Origin: Bradyrhizobium sp. LTSP849
Lineage (GTDB): Bacteria > Pseudomonadota > Alphaproteobacteria > Rhizobiales > Xanthobacteraceae
Direction of reading: 5' to 3'
Length of the DNA: 64,000 bases
Assembly (NCBI RefSeq): GCF_000938255.1
Contig: NZ_JYMR01000004.1
Span: forward strand, 1 to 64,000
Shown here: positions 1 through 9,275 of the stretch, in pieces
How the letters are laid out: every line of letters starts with the position of its first letter
How positions within the stretch are numbered: the first letter of the stretch is position 1
Notes under the pieces: model-generated
Told to the model about the DNA's origin: nothing
What the model saw: only the letters and a program-made list of their open reading frames with translations
Database searches by the model: none
Position numbers and translations under genes: made by a program

Positions 1-2
1 AT

Positions 3-560
3 TTTATAGCCGAACACGCTCTTTTTGCCTTTCCGGCCCCAGCGAGCATCGCGATCCGCAGATGGTTTGGGTGGCGTATCCTCGCCATCCTTGCGTGCCT
101 TGCGGGGCGGAGTGGCTCGTGCCGCGATTAACGAGGCGTCGACCAGCGTTCCCTGCTTGAGGATCAGCTTCTTGGCCTCCAACTGCCGATTGATCTCAGT
201 GAAGATCTTCTCGATCAGACCGTCCTTGGCGAGTTCCTGCCGAAACCGCCACAATGTCGTGTGATCCGGGGTCTGATCGTGCAGGCTCAGACCAACAAAG
301 CGGCGGAACGACAACCGGTCTGCAATGGCCGCTTCCAGCGCGGGATCAGACAGATTGTGCCAGATCCCGGCGAGCAAGCAGCGAAGCAAGACTTCCGCCG
401 GATAGCTGCTGTTGCCGGCACCATCGCCGCCCCGCTTGCCAAGCAGCGAGCGCAGCGGCGCCCAATCCACAACAGCCTCCACCTCATCCAGGATGCTGCT
501 TCGCGGTGCCCGAACCAGGCCATCCGCCAAGCTCATCTGACCGACATTGCGCTCAACCAT
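3..560 (-). CDS. IS5-family transposase, N-terminal part (cut by window edge)
   Basis: The reading frame opens at the ATG at 560 (MVERNVGQMSLADG) and runs without a stop to the window edge, so only about 186 N-terminal residues are visible. It contains the IS5-type N-terminal region (LLRCLLAGIWHNLSDPALE, then SLHDQTPDHTTLWRFRQELA) and the start of the catalytic domain, with GTLVDASLIAAR (first acidic residue) about residue 140 followed by a Pro/Lys-rich stretch and GRKGKKSVFGYK. It would catalyse DDE transposition of its own element. The rest lies outside the window, so intactness cannot be judged. Confidence 0.85.
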   Translation of the reverse strand, partial: MVERNVGQMSLADGLVRAPRSSILDEVEAVVDWAPLRSLLGKRGGDGAGNSSYPAEVLLRCLLAGIWHNLSDPALEAAIADRLSFRRFVGLSLHDQTPDHTTLWRFRQELAKDGLIEKIFTEINRQLEAKKLILKQGTLVDASLIAARATPPRKARKDGEDTPPKPSADRDARWGRKGKKSVFGYK

Positions 561-574
561 GGCTCCCCTCGCTA

Positions 575-590
575 GAATCAGCCATGATTC
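575..590. repeat. Short palindrome near the probable IS terminus
   Basis: GAATCA-gcca-TGATTC lies 15 bases upstream of the transposase start, followed by a second TGATTC-aaa-GAATCA arrangement. This is where the IS end and its inverted repeat are expected. The exact end cannot be fixed because the other terminus is outside the window. Confidence 0.3.
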
Positions 591-664
591 AAAGAATCAC
601 GTGCAGCCGATTATGCAAAGCCCTCGCAAGGGGAGAGGGTGCACCGACGATGCCGCCCGAGATT

Positions 665-1489
665 TCAGCTCAACCAGAACTTCGGCGTCGCCGGCTCCAG
701 CCGGCCACCTGCGCGCACCGGCGCAATCCGCAGCGCGAGGCCCGTCGCATCATCCGTCTCCACCGCAACACCGCTGAGCGTCGCGATACCGGCTGCCGGC
801 TCGAACCTCCCCGATGGAATCCCCGACGTGAACCTGCGCAGCGGCTCTTCCTTCTGCATGCCGATGATGGAGTCGTAGTCGCCGGTCATTCCGGCGTCGG
901 TCATGTAGGCGGTGCCGCCGGTGAGGATCTGGTGATCGGCGGTCGGCACATGGGTGTGGGTGCCGACGACGAGGCTGGCGCGGCCGTCGCAGAAGAAGCC
1001 GATGCCCTGCTTCTCGCTGGTCGCCTCGCAATGGAAGTCGACGACGATGGCGTCCGCCGCAATGCCGAGCGGACAGGCGCCGAGCTCGCGCTCGAGTGCG
1101 GCAAAGGGATCGTCGAACGGCGTCATGAAGACGCGGCCAAGCGCGTTGACGACGAGCGCATGCTTGCCGTTCTTGGTCTCGACCAGCGCAGCTCCACGGC
1201 CGGGCGTGCCGCGCGGATAGTTTGCGGGCCGCACCAGGCGCTCGGCGCGCTCGATGAACACCAGCGCCTCGCGCTGGTCCCAGGAATGGTTGCCGAGCGT
1301 CACCGCGTCGGCGCCGGCGTCGAGAAACTCCTGGTAGATCGCTTCCGTGATGCCAAAGCCGCCGGCGGAATTCTCGCCGTTGACGACGACGAAATCGAGC
1401 GACCAGTCCTTGACCATGCCGGGCAGATATTCGGCGATGGCATTGCGTCCCGCACGGCCGACGACATCACCCACGAAGAGAATGCGCAA
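665..1489 (-). CDS. TIGR00282 / YmdB-like metallophosphoesterase
   Basis: A calcineurin-like phosphoesterase of the YmdB family (about 274 aa, normal length), a family known for 2',3'-cyclic nucleotide phosphodiesterase activity. Metal-binding motifs are visible: FVGDVVGR near the N-terminus, VNGENSAGG, TLGNHSWD (GNH), VVDFHCEATSEK and VVGTHTHVPTAD (GTHTH). I chose the TTG at 1489, giving LRILFVGDVVG, because GGAG lies 8 bases upstream. An in-frame TTG at 1510 adds seven residues but has no good ribosome site. It overlaps the 3' end of the upstream cyclo-ligase gene, so the two are probably translationally coupled. The physiological substrate is unknown. Confidence 0.88.
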   Translation of the reverse strand: MRILFVGDVVGRAGRNAIAEYLPGMVKDWSLDFVVVNGENSAGGFGITEAIYQEFLDAGADAVTLGNHSWDQREALVFIERAERLVRPANYPRGTPGRGAALVETKNGKHALVVNALGRVFMTPFDDPFAALERELGACPLGIAADAIVVDFHCEATSEKQGIGFFCDGRASLVVGTHTHVPTADHQILTGGTAYMTDAGMTGDYDSIIGMQKEEPLRRFTSGIPSGRFEPAAGIATLSGVAVETDDATGLALRIAPVRAGGRLEPATPKFWLS

Positions 1490-2063
1490 CTTCAGAGCTC
1501 CGGAAATCAAACACGTCCGATTCCGTTAGCACATAATCCAGCGCGACGTCGTGGGATAGTGCCGGAACGGCTTCGATCTCTTGCGCTGCAAAAGCAAGCC
1601 CGATCCCGACGATCTGCTTGGTCTTGCGCAGGTGTGCAAAGGTGAAATCGTAATGTCCCGCACCGTAGCCGATGCGATGGCCGAGCCGGTCGAAGGCCGC
1701 GAGCGGCGTCAGCATGATGTCGGGCATGATCTCGGCCGCTGCCGGCGACGGTTCGGGAATGCCGAGCGGGCCGAGCATCAGCCGGTCGTTCGGATGCCAG
1801 ATGCGGAAGACCAGCGCCTGGCCGCGCGCGGTGACGCAAGGCAGCGCAAGCCGCGCGCCCTCCTCGGCGAGCATCCTCATTAGCGGCACTGGGTCGATCT
1901 CGCTGCGGATCGGCGAATAGCCGGAGACGATGCTGCCCGGCAGCAGCTTGAACGGCAGCCCGCGCTTGGCGAGCTTGGTGGCGGAGGCGGTGCGCTTCTT
2001 CTCGCTCAGCGCGTCGCGTTTAGCGAGGGCTTTGGCGCGGAGTTCGGCTTTGGAGTTGGACAT
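1467..2063 (-). CDS. fau: 5-formyltetrahydrofolate cyclo-ligase
   Basis: Converts 5-formyl-THF plus ATP to 5,10-methenyl-THF, salvaging a folate by-product in the cytosol. The 198-residue protein matches family length. Visible signatures are the N-terminal KAELRAKALAKRDALS, GYSPIRSEIDP, LPCV and the C-terminal GYGAGHYD (Gly-rich ATP/folate loop). The ATG at 2063 is preferred over the one at 2084 because the latter lies inside a dispersed intergenic repeat. It sits downstream of a probable 6S RNA and zapA, an arrangement known from other bacteria. Confidence 0.93.
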   Translation of the reverse strand: MSNSKAELRAKALAKRDALSEKKRTASATKLAKRGLPFKLLPGSIVSGYSPIRSEIDPVPLMRMLAEEGARLALPCVTARGQALVFRIWHPNDRLMLGPLGIPEPSPAAAEIMPDIMLTPLAAFDRLGHRIGYGAGHYDFTFAHLRKTKQIVGIGLAFAAQEIEAVPALSHDVALDYVLTESDVFDFRSSEVAHSLRG

Positions 2064-2081
2064 GCGCTGGGTCTCCGTCGT

Positions 2082-2181
2082 CATCACCCGCGAAGGCGGG
2101 TGATCCAGTATTCCAGAGGCGATGGTGTTCACACTCGAACGCCGCGGCGTACTGGATGCCCCGCCTGCGCGGGGCATGACA
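2082..2181. repeat. Dispersed palindromic repeat, 'gtactggatgcc' family, copy 1
   Basis: Arms CACCCGC...GCGGGTG and CCCCGCC...GGGGC frame a core containing cgccgcggcgtactggatgcc. The same core recurs at 46267-46390. It lies between the 6S RNA and the cyclo-ligase gene. Confidence 0.7.
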
Positions 2182-2269
2182 CCGAAATTGAACCGTAAGC
2201 ATGCCGGGGACGCAATTTCGACAGGCACGAACCGGAAGAAAACAAAGTGCGAAGCCGCAAACGCCGTTG

Positions 2270-2400
2270 AAGCGGCGATCCCGGAGTTCCCTACGAAAGT
2301 AGGTGGGCACCATATGTCCGGGCCCACGGGCCCGGCCAGGGACAGTTCCCTAAAGGATCGATAAGGCCCCGGGGATATATGGCTCCGGACGCGCGTCGCA
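2270..2400 (-). ncRNA. ssrS: Probable 6S RNA
   Basis: The gap between zapA and the cyclo-ligase gene holds a long rod-like fold on the minus strand. A closing stem pairs TCCGGAG (2389-2383) with CTCCGGGA (2286-2279) through one bulge. The apical part has a strong GGGCCC/GGGCCC hairpin (2318-2335), and a small CCTAC-tttc-GTAGG hairpin lies at 2290-2303. Location next to the fau gene and the closing stem/bubble/apical stem layout are typical of 6S RNA, which binds sigma-70 RNA polymerase holoenzyme. No covariance search was possible, and the ends are approximate. Confidence 0.6.
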
Positions 2401-2455
2401 GCCTCGCTTGGGCAATGTAACAACGATACTGACGAATCACCAGCCCGGTGAACGG

Positions 2456-2839
2456 TCAGCCGATGGCGATCCCGTTGCCGACGGTCCGGTTCAGGACCTG
2501 GGTCGACTTCTCGATGCGCTCGGCGGCAGAGTTCAGCGCATTCACCACCGCGGTCTGGGTCATCCGGGCGCGCTCGACGGCGGCATTGCGGAAATCCCGC
2601 AGCTCGCTCATCTCCTGCTCCATGGTGCGGATGCGGTTGCCGGCGTCCAGCAGCTCGTCGCAGACGGTCAGCGCCGCCATCACGGTGAGCCGCGCATCGC
2701 CGATCTCGCCGAATTTTCCGCGCAGCGACTGGATCCGCGTCTCCAGGCTTTCGGCGAGCTTCAGCAGCCGCACCTCCTGGCCCTCCTCGCAGGCCATGCG
2801 GTATTGCCGGCCGTTGATGGTGACGTTGATGTGGCTCAT
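2456..2839 (-). CDS. zapA: Cell division protein ZapA
   Basis: A 127-residue ZapA-family protein that promotes FtsZ protofilament bundling at the division ring. The N-terminal MSHINVTINGRQYRMACEEG, the following LxxLAESLETRI stretch and VMAALTVCDELLDA match the family's N-terminal fold. The rest (about residues 65-115) is a charged helix suited to coiled-coil tetramerisation. Its start overlaps the stop of the upstream DUF4164 gene by four bases (ATGA), which implies coupled translation. Confidence 0.92.
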   Translation of the reverse strand: MSHINVTINGRQYRMACEEGQEVRLLKLAESLETRIQSLRGKFGEIGDARLTVMAALTVCDELLDAGNRIRTMEQEMSELRDFRNAAVERARMTQTAVVNALNSAAERIEKSTQVLNRTVGNGIAIG

Positions 2840-3126
2840 CCATCCTCTCCGGTATCAAGTACCGAGCGTATCGTGACGATCGCGGAATCCAGCCGATCGG
2901 AGATCTCGCGGTTGGTGCGCTCGAGCTTGCGCGCCTTCACCAGCGCGCCATCGAGCTCGTCGGCAAGCCGCGAGCGGTCTGCGCCCAGCGCCTGGATTCG
3001 CGTCGCGAGCTCGTTCTCGTCGCGATCGGCATCGCGCCGCCGCTCGACCGCGCTCTCGAGCGAGTCGAGCGCTGCCATGAGCCTGCGGGTCGCAATCTCG
3101 ATCTCGACGGCCGAGGACTCCGTCAT
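2836..3126 (-). CDS. DUF4164 family coiled-coil protein
   Basis: A 96-residue, highly charged, mostly helical protein with no membrane segment or catalytic motif (ATRRLMAALDSLESAVERRR, then DELDGALVKARKLERTN). It matches the DUF4164 family found upstream of zapA in Hyphomicrobiales. The ATGA overlap with zapA suggests it works in the divisome, perhaps as a ZapB-like partner; this is inference. The frame extends upstream to 3225, but MTESSAVEIEIATRRLM at 3126 is the likely start. Confidence 0.8.
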   Translation of the reverse strand: MTESSAVEIEIATRRLMAALDSLESAVERRRDADRDENELATRIQALGADRSRLADELDGALVKARKLERTNREISDRLDSAIVTIRSVLDTGEDG

Positions 3127-3444
3127 GGCGGAACTGTTGGAAACGCGATCGTTCATGCAGTCAGCGGCGGACCTTGTGGCCTTTGAAACGGGGCTTACCG
3201 GCCGGCAAAAGACTCGGTTCGGCAAGCGGTTAGAAGCAGAAATTTACGTGGCAAGCTAGCGAAGCGCAACGCCGCCGCGAAACTATGCACTGCTAAGCAA
3301 CTTTTACGGCCAAACCGGCGTTTGATTGCCTTGGACTCCCGGAACCGAGGTGCTATTTCAGCCCCGACCTTCAGTGGCCGAAAGGCTCCTTCCCGCGCGG
3401 GCGTACACCGTCGCCAAGCGCCTCATTTCAGACGGATTTCAGAC
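3127..3444. other. Divergent intergenic region, zapA operon / tkt
   Basis: 318 bases without a convincing gene. It must contain the promoter of the leftward DUF4164-zapA operon and that of tkt (candidate at 3330-3358). A 5' untranslated stretch of about 80 bases precedes tkt. No RNA gene or repeat was recognised. Confidence 0.6.
3330..3358 (+). promoter_or_regulatory. Candidate sigma-70 promoter for tkt
   Basis: CTTGGA, 17-base spacer, CTATTT. This fits the alphaproteobacterial housekeeping consensus (CTTGAC-N17-CTATAT) and lies about 80 bases before the tkt start. Confidence 0.5.
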
Positions 3445-5430
3445 ATGACGCAGGTCGACCACACCCGTATGGCCAACGCGATCCGCGGCCTCGCAATGGA
3501 TGCCGTCGAGAAGGCGAAGTCCGGCCATCCCGGCCTGCCGATGGGCGCCGCCGACATGGCCACGGTGCTGTTCACGCAATTCCTGAAATTCGACGCCGCC
3601 GCAATCGACTGGCCCGACCGCGACCGCTTCGTGCTCTCCGCCGGTCACGGCTCGATGCTGCTCTACGCGCTGCTGTATCTCACCGGCAATGCGGACATGA
3701 CGCTGGACCAGCTCAAGCAGTTCCGCCAGCTCGGCTCGCTGACGCCCGGCCACCCCGAGAACTTCCACACCAAGGGCATCGAGACCACCACCGGCCCGCT
3801 CGGCCAGGGCATTTCCACCGCGGTCGGCATGGCGCTCGCCGAGAAGATGCTCGCCGCCGAGTTCGGCAAGAAGATCGTCGACCACCACACCTATGTGATC
3901 GCCTCCGACGGCGACCTGATGGAGGGCGTGTCGCAGGAAGCGATCGCGACGGCCGGGCACTGGAAGCTCAACAAGATGATCGTGCTGTACGACGACAACG
4001 GCATCTCGATCGACGGCCCGACCTCGATCTCCGATTCCGTCGACCAGGTGAAGCGATTCAAGGCTTGCGGCTGGGCCGCCGAGAAGATCGACGGACAGGA
4101 CCAGGCCGCGATCGCAGCCGCCATCACCCGCGCCAAGAAATCCAGCAAGCCGACGCTGATCGCCTGCCGCACCACCATCGGCTACGGCGCGCCGCACAAG
4201 GCCGGCACCGCGAAGGCGCACGGCGAGGCGCTCGGCGCCGACGAGCTCAAGGCGGCCAAGGAAAATCTCGGCATCTCGCTCGAGCCGTTCTCGGTGCCGG
4301 ACGACGTGCTCAAGGCCTGGCGCGCGGCAGGCAGCCGCGGCGTAGCCGCACGGCAGGAATGGGAGGGACGGCTCGGTGAGCTCGGCAGCCGCAAGCGCGC
4401 CGAGTTCGAGCGCCGCCTGCGCCATGAGCGTCCGGCCGCGCTCGCAAAGGCGGTGCGCGCCTACAAGAAGGAGCTGCTGGAAAAGCCGATGGTTGCGGCG
4501 ACCCGCAAATCCTCGGAAGCCGTGATCGAAGTCATTGCCGGCGCCATGCCGATGGAATTCCTGGCCGGCTCGGCCGACCTCACCGGCTCCAACAACAACA
4601 AGGCGAAGTCGGCGACCGGCTTCTCGGCCAAGACGCCGAAGGGCCGCTTCATCCATTACGGCATCCGCGAGCACGGCATGTGTGCCGCCATGAACGGCAT
4701 CTTCCTGCACGGCGGCTTCGCGCCGAACGGCGCGACCTTCCTGGTGTTCACGGACTATGCACGGCCGGCGATGCGCCTCGCCGCGCTGATGGGCACCGGC
4801 GTCGTCTATGTGATGACCCACGATTCCATCGGTCTCGGCGAAGACGGCCCGACCCATCAGCCGGTCGAGCATCTCGCAGCGCTGCGCGCCATTCCCAACA
4901 TGCGCGTGTTCCGCCCCTGCGATTCCATCGAGGTTGCCGAGTGCTGGGAGCTCGCTCTCAATCGCATCGACGGGCCGACAGTGCTCGTCCTGACACGGCA
5001 GAACCTGCCGCAACTGCGCACCAATGCGCCGAACGAAAGCCCTTGCCAGCAAGGCGCCTACGAGCTGGTCGCGGCCCAGGGCGAGGCCAAGGTATCGCTG
5101 TTCGCCTCGGGCTCCGAGGTCGAGATCGCGGTCGCCGCCCAGAAGCAGCTCGCCGAGCGCGGCATCGCGTCGCGGGTGGTCTCGGTGCCCTCGCTCGAGC
5201 TGTTGTTAGCGCAACCAGAAGCCAAGCGCGCCGCCATCATCGGCAACGCGCCGGTGAAGGTCGCGATCGAGGCCGCCGTGCGCTGGGGCTGGGATGCCGT
5301 GATCGGCCAGGATGGCGAATTTATCGGCATGCATTCCTTCGGCGCAAGCGCGCCGGCCAAGGACCTTTACAAGCACTTCGGCATTACCGCCGAGGCCGCG
5401 GTTAACGCTGTCCTGAAGCGCGTTTCCTGA
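3445..5430 (+). CDS. tkt: Transketolase
   Basis: A thiamine-diphosphate enzyme of the pentose phosphate and Calvin pathways that moves two-carbon ketol units. The 661-residue length is normal. Visible features are [14 protein letters not shown] near residue 30, [14 protein letters not shown], the TPP/metal region [13 protein letters not shown] with DDNGISIDG, and GIREHGM plus [13 protein letters not shown] in the pyrimidine domain. The frame stays open upstream to 3322, but the ATG at 3445 ([15 protein letters not shown]) matches the family N-terminus. It is the first gene of a same-strand carbon cluster with gap, pgk and two aldolases. Confidence 0.96.
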   Translation: MTQVDHTRMANAIRGLAMDAVEKAKSGHPGLPMGAADMATVLFTQFLKFDAAAIDWPDRDRFVLSAGHGSMLLYALLYLTGNADMTLDQLKQFRQLGSLTPGHPENFHTKGIETTTGPLGQGISTAVGMALAEKMLAAEFGKKIVDHHTYVIASDGDLMEGVSQEAIATAGHWKLNKMIVLYDDNGISIDGPTSISDSVDQVKRFKACGWAAEKIDGQDQAAIAAAITRAKKSSKPTLIACRTTIGYGAPHKAGTAKAHGEALGADELKAAKENLGISLEPFSVPDDVLKAWRAAGSRGVAARQEWEGRLGELGSRKRAEFERRLRHERPAALAKAVRAYKKELLEKPMVAATRKSSEAVIEVIAGAMPMEFLAGSADLTGSNNNKAKSATGFSAKTPKGRFIHYGIREHGMCAAMNGIFLHGGFAPNGATFLVFTDYARPAMRLAALMGTGVVYVMTHDSIGLGEDGPTHQPVEHLAALRAIPNMRVFRPCDSIEVAECWELALNRIDGPTVLVLTRQNLPQLRTNAPNESPCQQGAYELVAAQGEAKVSLFASGSEVEIAVAAQKQLAERGIASRVVSVPSLELLLAQPEAKRAAIIGNAPVKVAIEAAVRWGWDAVIGQDGEFIGMHSFGASAPAKDLYKHFGITAEAAVNAVLKRVS

Positions 5431-5484
5431 GAGTTGAGCTTGCCAAAAAAAAGGACTACGTAATTCCTCATATGATCAAGCTCC

Positions 5485-5501
5485 GCCCGGCCGAACCGGG
5501 C
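5485..5501 (+). other. Hairpin in the tkt-gap spacer
   Basis: GCCCGG-ccgaa-CCGGGC, a 6-bp GC stem without a following T run. It could be a processing or attenuation hairpin; a classical terminator is unlikely. Confidence 0.3.
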
Positions 5502-5579
5502 GTCCGCCCTAAAAAACCCTCGCTGACGCGTTAGCCGCGCGTCCGGCGGGATGACAACGGTCATTGAAGGAGACGAAAG

Positions 5580-6587
5580 ATGGTAGTCCGCGTTGGAATC
5601 AACGGTTTTGGCCGCATCGGTCGCAACGTCCTGCGGGCGATCGCAGAGTCCGGCCGCAAGGACATCGAGGTGGTCGGCATCAACGACCTCGGCCCGGTCG
5701 AGACCAACGCCCATCTGCTCCGCTTCGATTCCGTTCACGGCCGTTTCCCCGGCACCGTGACCGTCGATGGTGACTCGATCAGCCTTGGCAGCAACAAGAT
5801 CAAGGTGACCGCCGAGCGTGATCCCTCGAAGCTGCCCTGGAAGGATCTCGGCATCGACATCGCGATGGAGTGCACCGGCATCTTCACCTCGAAGGACAAG
5901 GCCTCCGCGCATCTGACCGCCGGCGCCAAGCGCGTGCTGGTCTCGGCGCCCGCCGACGGCGCCGACGCCACCATCGTCTACGGCGTCAACCACCACGTGC
6001 TGACCAAGGAGCATCTCGTCGTCTCCAACGGCTCCTGCACCACCAACTGCCTCGCGCCGGTTGCCAAGGTCCTGAACGATACCGTCGGCATCGAGACCGG
6101 CTTCATGACCACGATCCACGCCTATACCGGCGACCAGCCGACGCTCGACACCATGCACAAGGATCTCTATCGCGGCCGCGCGGCGGCGATGTCGATGATC
6201 CCGACCTCCACGGGCGCTGCCAAGGCGATCGGCCTGGTGCTGCCGGAACTGAAGGGCAAGCTCGACGGCGTCTCCATCCGCGTGCCGACCCCGAACGTCT
6301 CGGTGATTGATCTCAAGATCGTCGCCAAGCGCGCCACCGACCCGAAGGAAATCAACGAGGCGATGAAGCGCGCCTCCGAGCAGCAGCTCAAGGGCATCCT
6401 CGGCTTCACCACCGCGCCCAACGTCTCGATCGACTTCAATCACGATCCGCACTCGGCCACGTTCCACATGGACCAGACCAAGGTGCAGAACGGCACGCTG
6501 GTGCGCGTGATGGCCTGGTATGACAACGAGTGGGGCTTCTCGAACCGCATGGCCGACACCGCCGTCGCGCTGTCGAAGGTGATCTAA
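5580..6587 (+). CDS. gap: Glyceraldehyde-3-phosphate dehydrogenase, type I
   Basis: Oxidises and phosphorylates glyceraldehyde-3-phosphate with NAD(P)+ in glycolysis, or runs the reverse reaction in gluconeogenesis and the Calvin cycle. The 335-residue protein shows the Rossmann motif [10 protein letters not shown] at residues 5-14 and the active-site [12 protein letters not shown] with the catalytic Cys near residue 152. [10 protein letters not shown] and the C-terminal [12 protein letters not shown] are also present. A strong ribosome site (AAGGAGACGAAAG) precedes the ATG. Confidence 0.97.
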   Translation: MVVRVGINGFGRIGRNVLRAIAESGRKDIEVVGINDLGPVETNAHLLRFDSVHGRFPGTVTVDGDSISLGSNKIKVTAERDPSKLPWKDLGIDIAMECTGIFTSKDKASAHLTAGAKRVLVSAPADGADATIVYGVNHHVLTKEHLVVSNGSCTTNCLAPVAKVLNDTVGIETGFMTTIHAYTGDQPTLDTMHKDLYRGRAAAMSMIPTSTGAAKAIGLVLPELKGKLDGVSIRVPTPNVSVIDLKIVAKRATDPKEINEAMKRASEQQLKGILGFTTAPNVSIDFNHDPHSATFHMDQTKVQNGTLVRVMAWYDNEWGFSNRMADTAVALSKVI

Positions 6588-6598
6588 CAACGCTCTCG

Positions 6599-6725
6599 TG
6601 TCCCGGACGCAATGCAGCGTGAAACGCTGCGTCGCAGAGCCGGGACCCATTCAACCGCGGGACTCGCCGCAAGGTGGGTCCCGGTTCTGCACAGCGGCGC
6701 TACGCGCCGCAGTGCGCCCGGGACA
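6599..6725. repeat. Dispersed palindromic repeat, 'tgtcccggacgcaatg' family, copy 1
   Basis: An imperfect inverted repeat fills the gap-pgk spacer. tgtcccggacgcaatgcagcg and cgcagagccgggaccca are mirrored by tgggtcccggttctgc and gcagtgcgcccgggaca. A related copy with the same order of arms is at 42923-43030. Confidence 0.7.
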
Positions 6726-6736
6726 AGGGCCTTCCA

Positions 6737-7933
6737 ATGACGAAATCATTCCGCACCCTCGACGACGTCGACGTGAAGGGCAAGCGCGTGCTGCTGCGCG
6801 TCGATCTCAACGTGCCCATGGACAACGGGCGCGTCAGCGACGCGACCCGGCTCGAGCGCGTGGCGCCGACCATCACCGAAATCTCGGGCAAGGGCGGCAA
6901 GGTCATCCTGCTGGCGCATTTCGGCCGACCGAAGGGCCGCGATGCCAAGGACTCGCTCAAGCCCGTTGCGGAAGCGCTGTCCAAGGTCGTGAACAAGCCG
7001 GTCGCCTTCGCCGACGATTGCATTGGCGCGCCTGCGGCGACTGCTGTGGCGGCGCTGAAGGACGGCGACATCCTGTGCCTGGAAAACACCCGCTTCCACA
7101 AAGAGGAAGAAAAGAACGATCCGGCCTTTGTCGCGGAGCTCGCAAAGCTCGGTGACATCTGGGTCAATGACGCGTTCTCCGCGGCGCACCGCGCTCACGC
7201 CTCGACCGAAGGCCTCGGCCACAAGCTGCCGGCCTATGCCGGCCGCACCATGCAGGCCGAGTTGGTGGCGCTGGAGAAGGCGCTGGGGTCGCCGACCAAG
7301 CCGGTCATCGCGATCATCGGCGGCGCCAAGGTCTCGACCAAGATCGACCTGCTGGAAAACCTCGTCACCAAGGTCGACGCGCTGGTGATCGGCGGCGGCA
7401 TGGCCAACACCTTCCTGCACGCCCAGGGCGTTGGTGTCGGCAAGTCGCTGGCCGAGAAGGATCTCGCCCCGACTGCGCTCCGCATCATGGAGAAGGCCGA
7501 GGCCGCCAACTGCGCCATCATCCTGCCGGTGGACGCCACCGTCGCCTATCATTTCGCGGCCAATGCGCCGTCGCATGCTTACGGCCTCGATGCGATCCCG
7601 GCCGACGGCATGATCCTCGACGTCGGCCCGCAATCGATCGTCCGCATCCATGCCGCGATCGACGATGCCGCCACGCTGGTCTGGAACGGACCACTCGGCG
7701 CCTTCGAGATGCAGCCATTCGACCGCGGCACGATGGCGGCCGCCAAGCATGCCGCCGAGCGCACCAAGGCCAAGAAGCTGATCTCCATCGCGGGCGGCGG
7801 CGACACGGTCGCGGCCCTCAACCAGGCCCATGTGGCCGGTCAATTCACCTATGTCTCGACCGCAGGTGGCGCATTTCTTGAATGGATGGAAGGCAAGCCC
7901 CTGCCCGGTGTCGAGGTCTTGCGCACCAAGTAG
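6737..7933 (+). CDS. pgk: Phosphoglycerate kinase
   Basis: Transfers the acyl phosphate of 1,3-bisphosphoglycerate to ADP. The 398-residue two-domain enzyme has the signature [13 protein letters not shown] near residue 20, [25 protein letters not shown], and the nucleotide-loop GGGDTVAAL near the C-terminus. The frame runs upstream into the repeat, but [16 protein letters not shown] at 6737 is the conserved start. It is followed 38 bases later by the class II aldolase gene, and the two probably share a transcript. Confidence 0.97.
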   Translation: MTKSFRTLDDVDVKGKRVLLRVDLNVPMDNGRVSDATRLERVAPTITEISGKGGKVILLAHFGRPKGRDAKDSLKPVAEALSKVVNKPVAFADDCIGAPAATAVAALKDGDILCLENTRFHKEEEKNDPAFVAELAKLGDIWVNDAFSAAHRAHASTEGLGHKLPAYAGRTMQAELVALEKALGSPTKPVIAIIGGAKVSTKIDLLENLVTKVDALVIGGGMANTFLHAQGVGVGKSLAEKDLAPTALRIMEKAEAANCAIILPVDATVAYHFAANAPSHAYGLDAIPADGMILDVGPQSIVRIHAAIDDAATLVWNGPLGAFEMQPFDRGTMAAAKHAAERTKAKKLISIAGGGDTVAALNQAHVAGQFTYVSTAGGAFLEWMEGKPLPGVEVLRTK

Positions 7934-7971
7934 ATAGCGGCCGAACTGGCCCAAACGGGAGAAAGATACAG

Positions 7972-9039
7972 ATGGCTCGGATCACGTTGCGTCAATTGCT
8001 CGATCATGCGGCGGAACACGATTACGGCGTACCGGCCTTCAACATCAACAACATGGAGCAGGCGCTGGCGATCATGGACGCGGCCAACCAGGTCGATGCG
8101 CCCGTCATCATCCAGGCCTCGCGCGGAGCACGCTCCTACGCCAACGACATCATGCTCAAGCACATGATGGACGCGGTCACCGAGATCTATCCGCACATCC
8201 CGGTCTGCGTGCATCTCGACCACGGCAACGAGCCGGCGACCTGCATGACCGCGATCCAGGCCGGCTTCACCTCGGTGATGATGGACGGCTCGCTGAAGGC
8301 CGACGGCAAAACCCCCGGCGACTGGGGCTACAATGTCGGCGTCACCAAGACCGTGACCGACATGGCCCATCTCGGCGGCATCTCGGTCGAGGGCGAGCTC
8401 GGCGTGCTCGGCTCGCTCGAGACCGGCATGGGCGACAAGGAAGACGGCCACGGCGCCGAGGGCAAGCTGAGTCACGACCAGCTCCTGACCAATCCGGACG
8501 AGGCCGTGAAGTTCGTCCAGGAGACCCAGGTCGACGCGCTCGCGATCGCGATGGGCACCTCGCATGGCGCCTACAAGTTCACCCGCAAGCCGGACGGCGA
8601 CATCCTCGCCATGAAGGTGATCGAAGAGATTCACCGCAAGCTGCCGAACACGCACCTTGTCATGCACGGCTCGTCGTCGGTGCCGCAGGACCTCCAGGAC
8701 ATCATCAACGCCTATGGCGGCAAGATGAAACCGACCTGGGGCGTGCCGGTCGCCGAGATCCAGCGCGGCATCAAGAACGGCGTGCGCAAGATCAACATCG
8801 ACACCGACAACCGCATGGCGATGACCGGCCAGATCCGGAAGGTGCTGAAGGACAATCCGGAAGAGTTCGATCCGCGCAAGTACCTGAAGCCCGCCATGGA
8901 AGCCATGGTCAAGCTGTGCAAGCAGCGGCTCCAGGAGTTCAATACCGCAGGCCAGGCCTCCAAGTTCAAGAAGGTCCTGACGCCCGCCGACATGGCCAAG
9001 CGCTACGCCAAGGGCGAGCTCGACCCCAAGGTCGCTTAG
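7972..9039 (+). CDS. fbaA: Class II fructose-bisphosphate aldolase
   Basis: A zinc-dependent aldolase that cleaves or forms fructose-1,6-bisphosphate and, in CbbA-type enzymes, sedoheptulose-1,7-bisphosphate. The 355-residue protein has [12 protein letters not shown] (metal and catalytic residues near 82-88), [30 protein letters not shown] and a C-terminal [15 protein letters not shown] ribosome site (GGGAGAAAG) precedes [13 protein letters not shown]. Its length and [12 protein letters not shown] loop suggest the longer CbbA/FbaA subtype. A class I aldolase follows directly. Confidence 0.95.
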   Translation: MARITLRQLLDHAAEHDYGVPAFNINNMEQALAIMDAANQVDAPVIIQASRGARSYANDIMLKHMMDAVTEIYPHIPVCVHLDHGNEPATCMTAIQAGFTSVMMDGSLKADGKTPGDWGYNVGVTKTVTDMAHLGGISVEGELGVLGSLETGMGDKEDGHGAEGKLSHDQLLTNPDEAVKFVQETQVDALAIAMGTSHGAYKFTRKPDGDILAMKVIEEIHRKLPNTHLVMHGSSSVPQDLQDIINAYGGKMKPTWGVPVAEIQRGIKNGVRKINIDTDNRMAMTGQIRKVLKDNPEEFDPRKYLKPAMEAMVKLCKQRLQEFNTAGQASKFKKVLTPADMAKRYAKGELDPKVA

Positions 9040-9058
9040 CGATCGCGCACCCTCTCCC

Positions 9059-9174
9059 GTCATTCCGGGCACGCGAAGCGTGGGCTATGATGCGCAATTG
9101 CGCATCTGAGAATCCATAACCACAGCCTGGGGTTATGGATTCCGGGCCTGCGCCTTTTGGCGCATCCCGGAATG
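9059..9174. repeat. Dispersed palindromic repeat containing 'ccataaccacag'
   Basis: cattccgggcacgcgaagcg at the left mirrors cgcatcccggaatgcc at the right. ATCCATAACCACAG and GGGGTTATGGAT form an internal inverted pair. The ccataaccacag word also occurs in the repeats at 32010, 38441 and, reversed, 48039. Confidence 0.65.
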
Positions 9175-9275
9175 CCAGAGTACGGCTTTACCTTGCGACG
9201 AACGTTAACTCGGCAATTGCCCGAGAACGGTCTATTTTCGCAGGCAAGGCAGAATCGTTTTGGGAGGACCTCTCG

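Noticed and set aside
254..1645. Long plus-strand frame of 463 codons
   Set aside because: It is antisense to the YmdB-like gene and the transposase, with low-complexity Arg/Ala/Pro composition. It is a high-GC shadow frame.
1467..2858. 463-codon minus-strand frame as a fusion of cyclo-ligase with an N-terminal domain
   Set aside because: The upstream half crosses the repeat, the 6S RNA and the zapA gene in another frame; only the part from 2063 on is the real protein.
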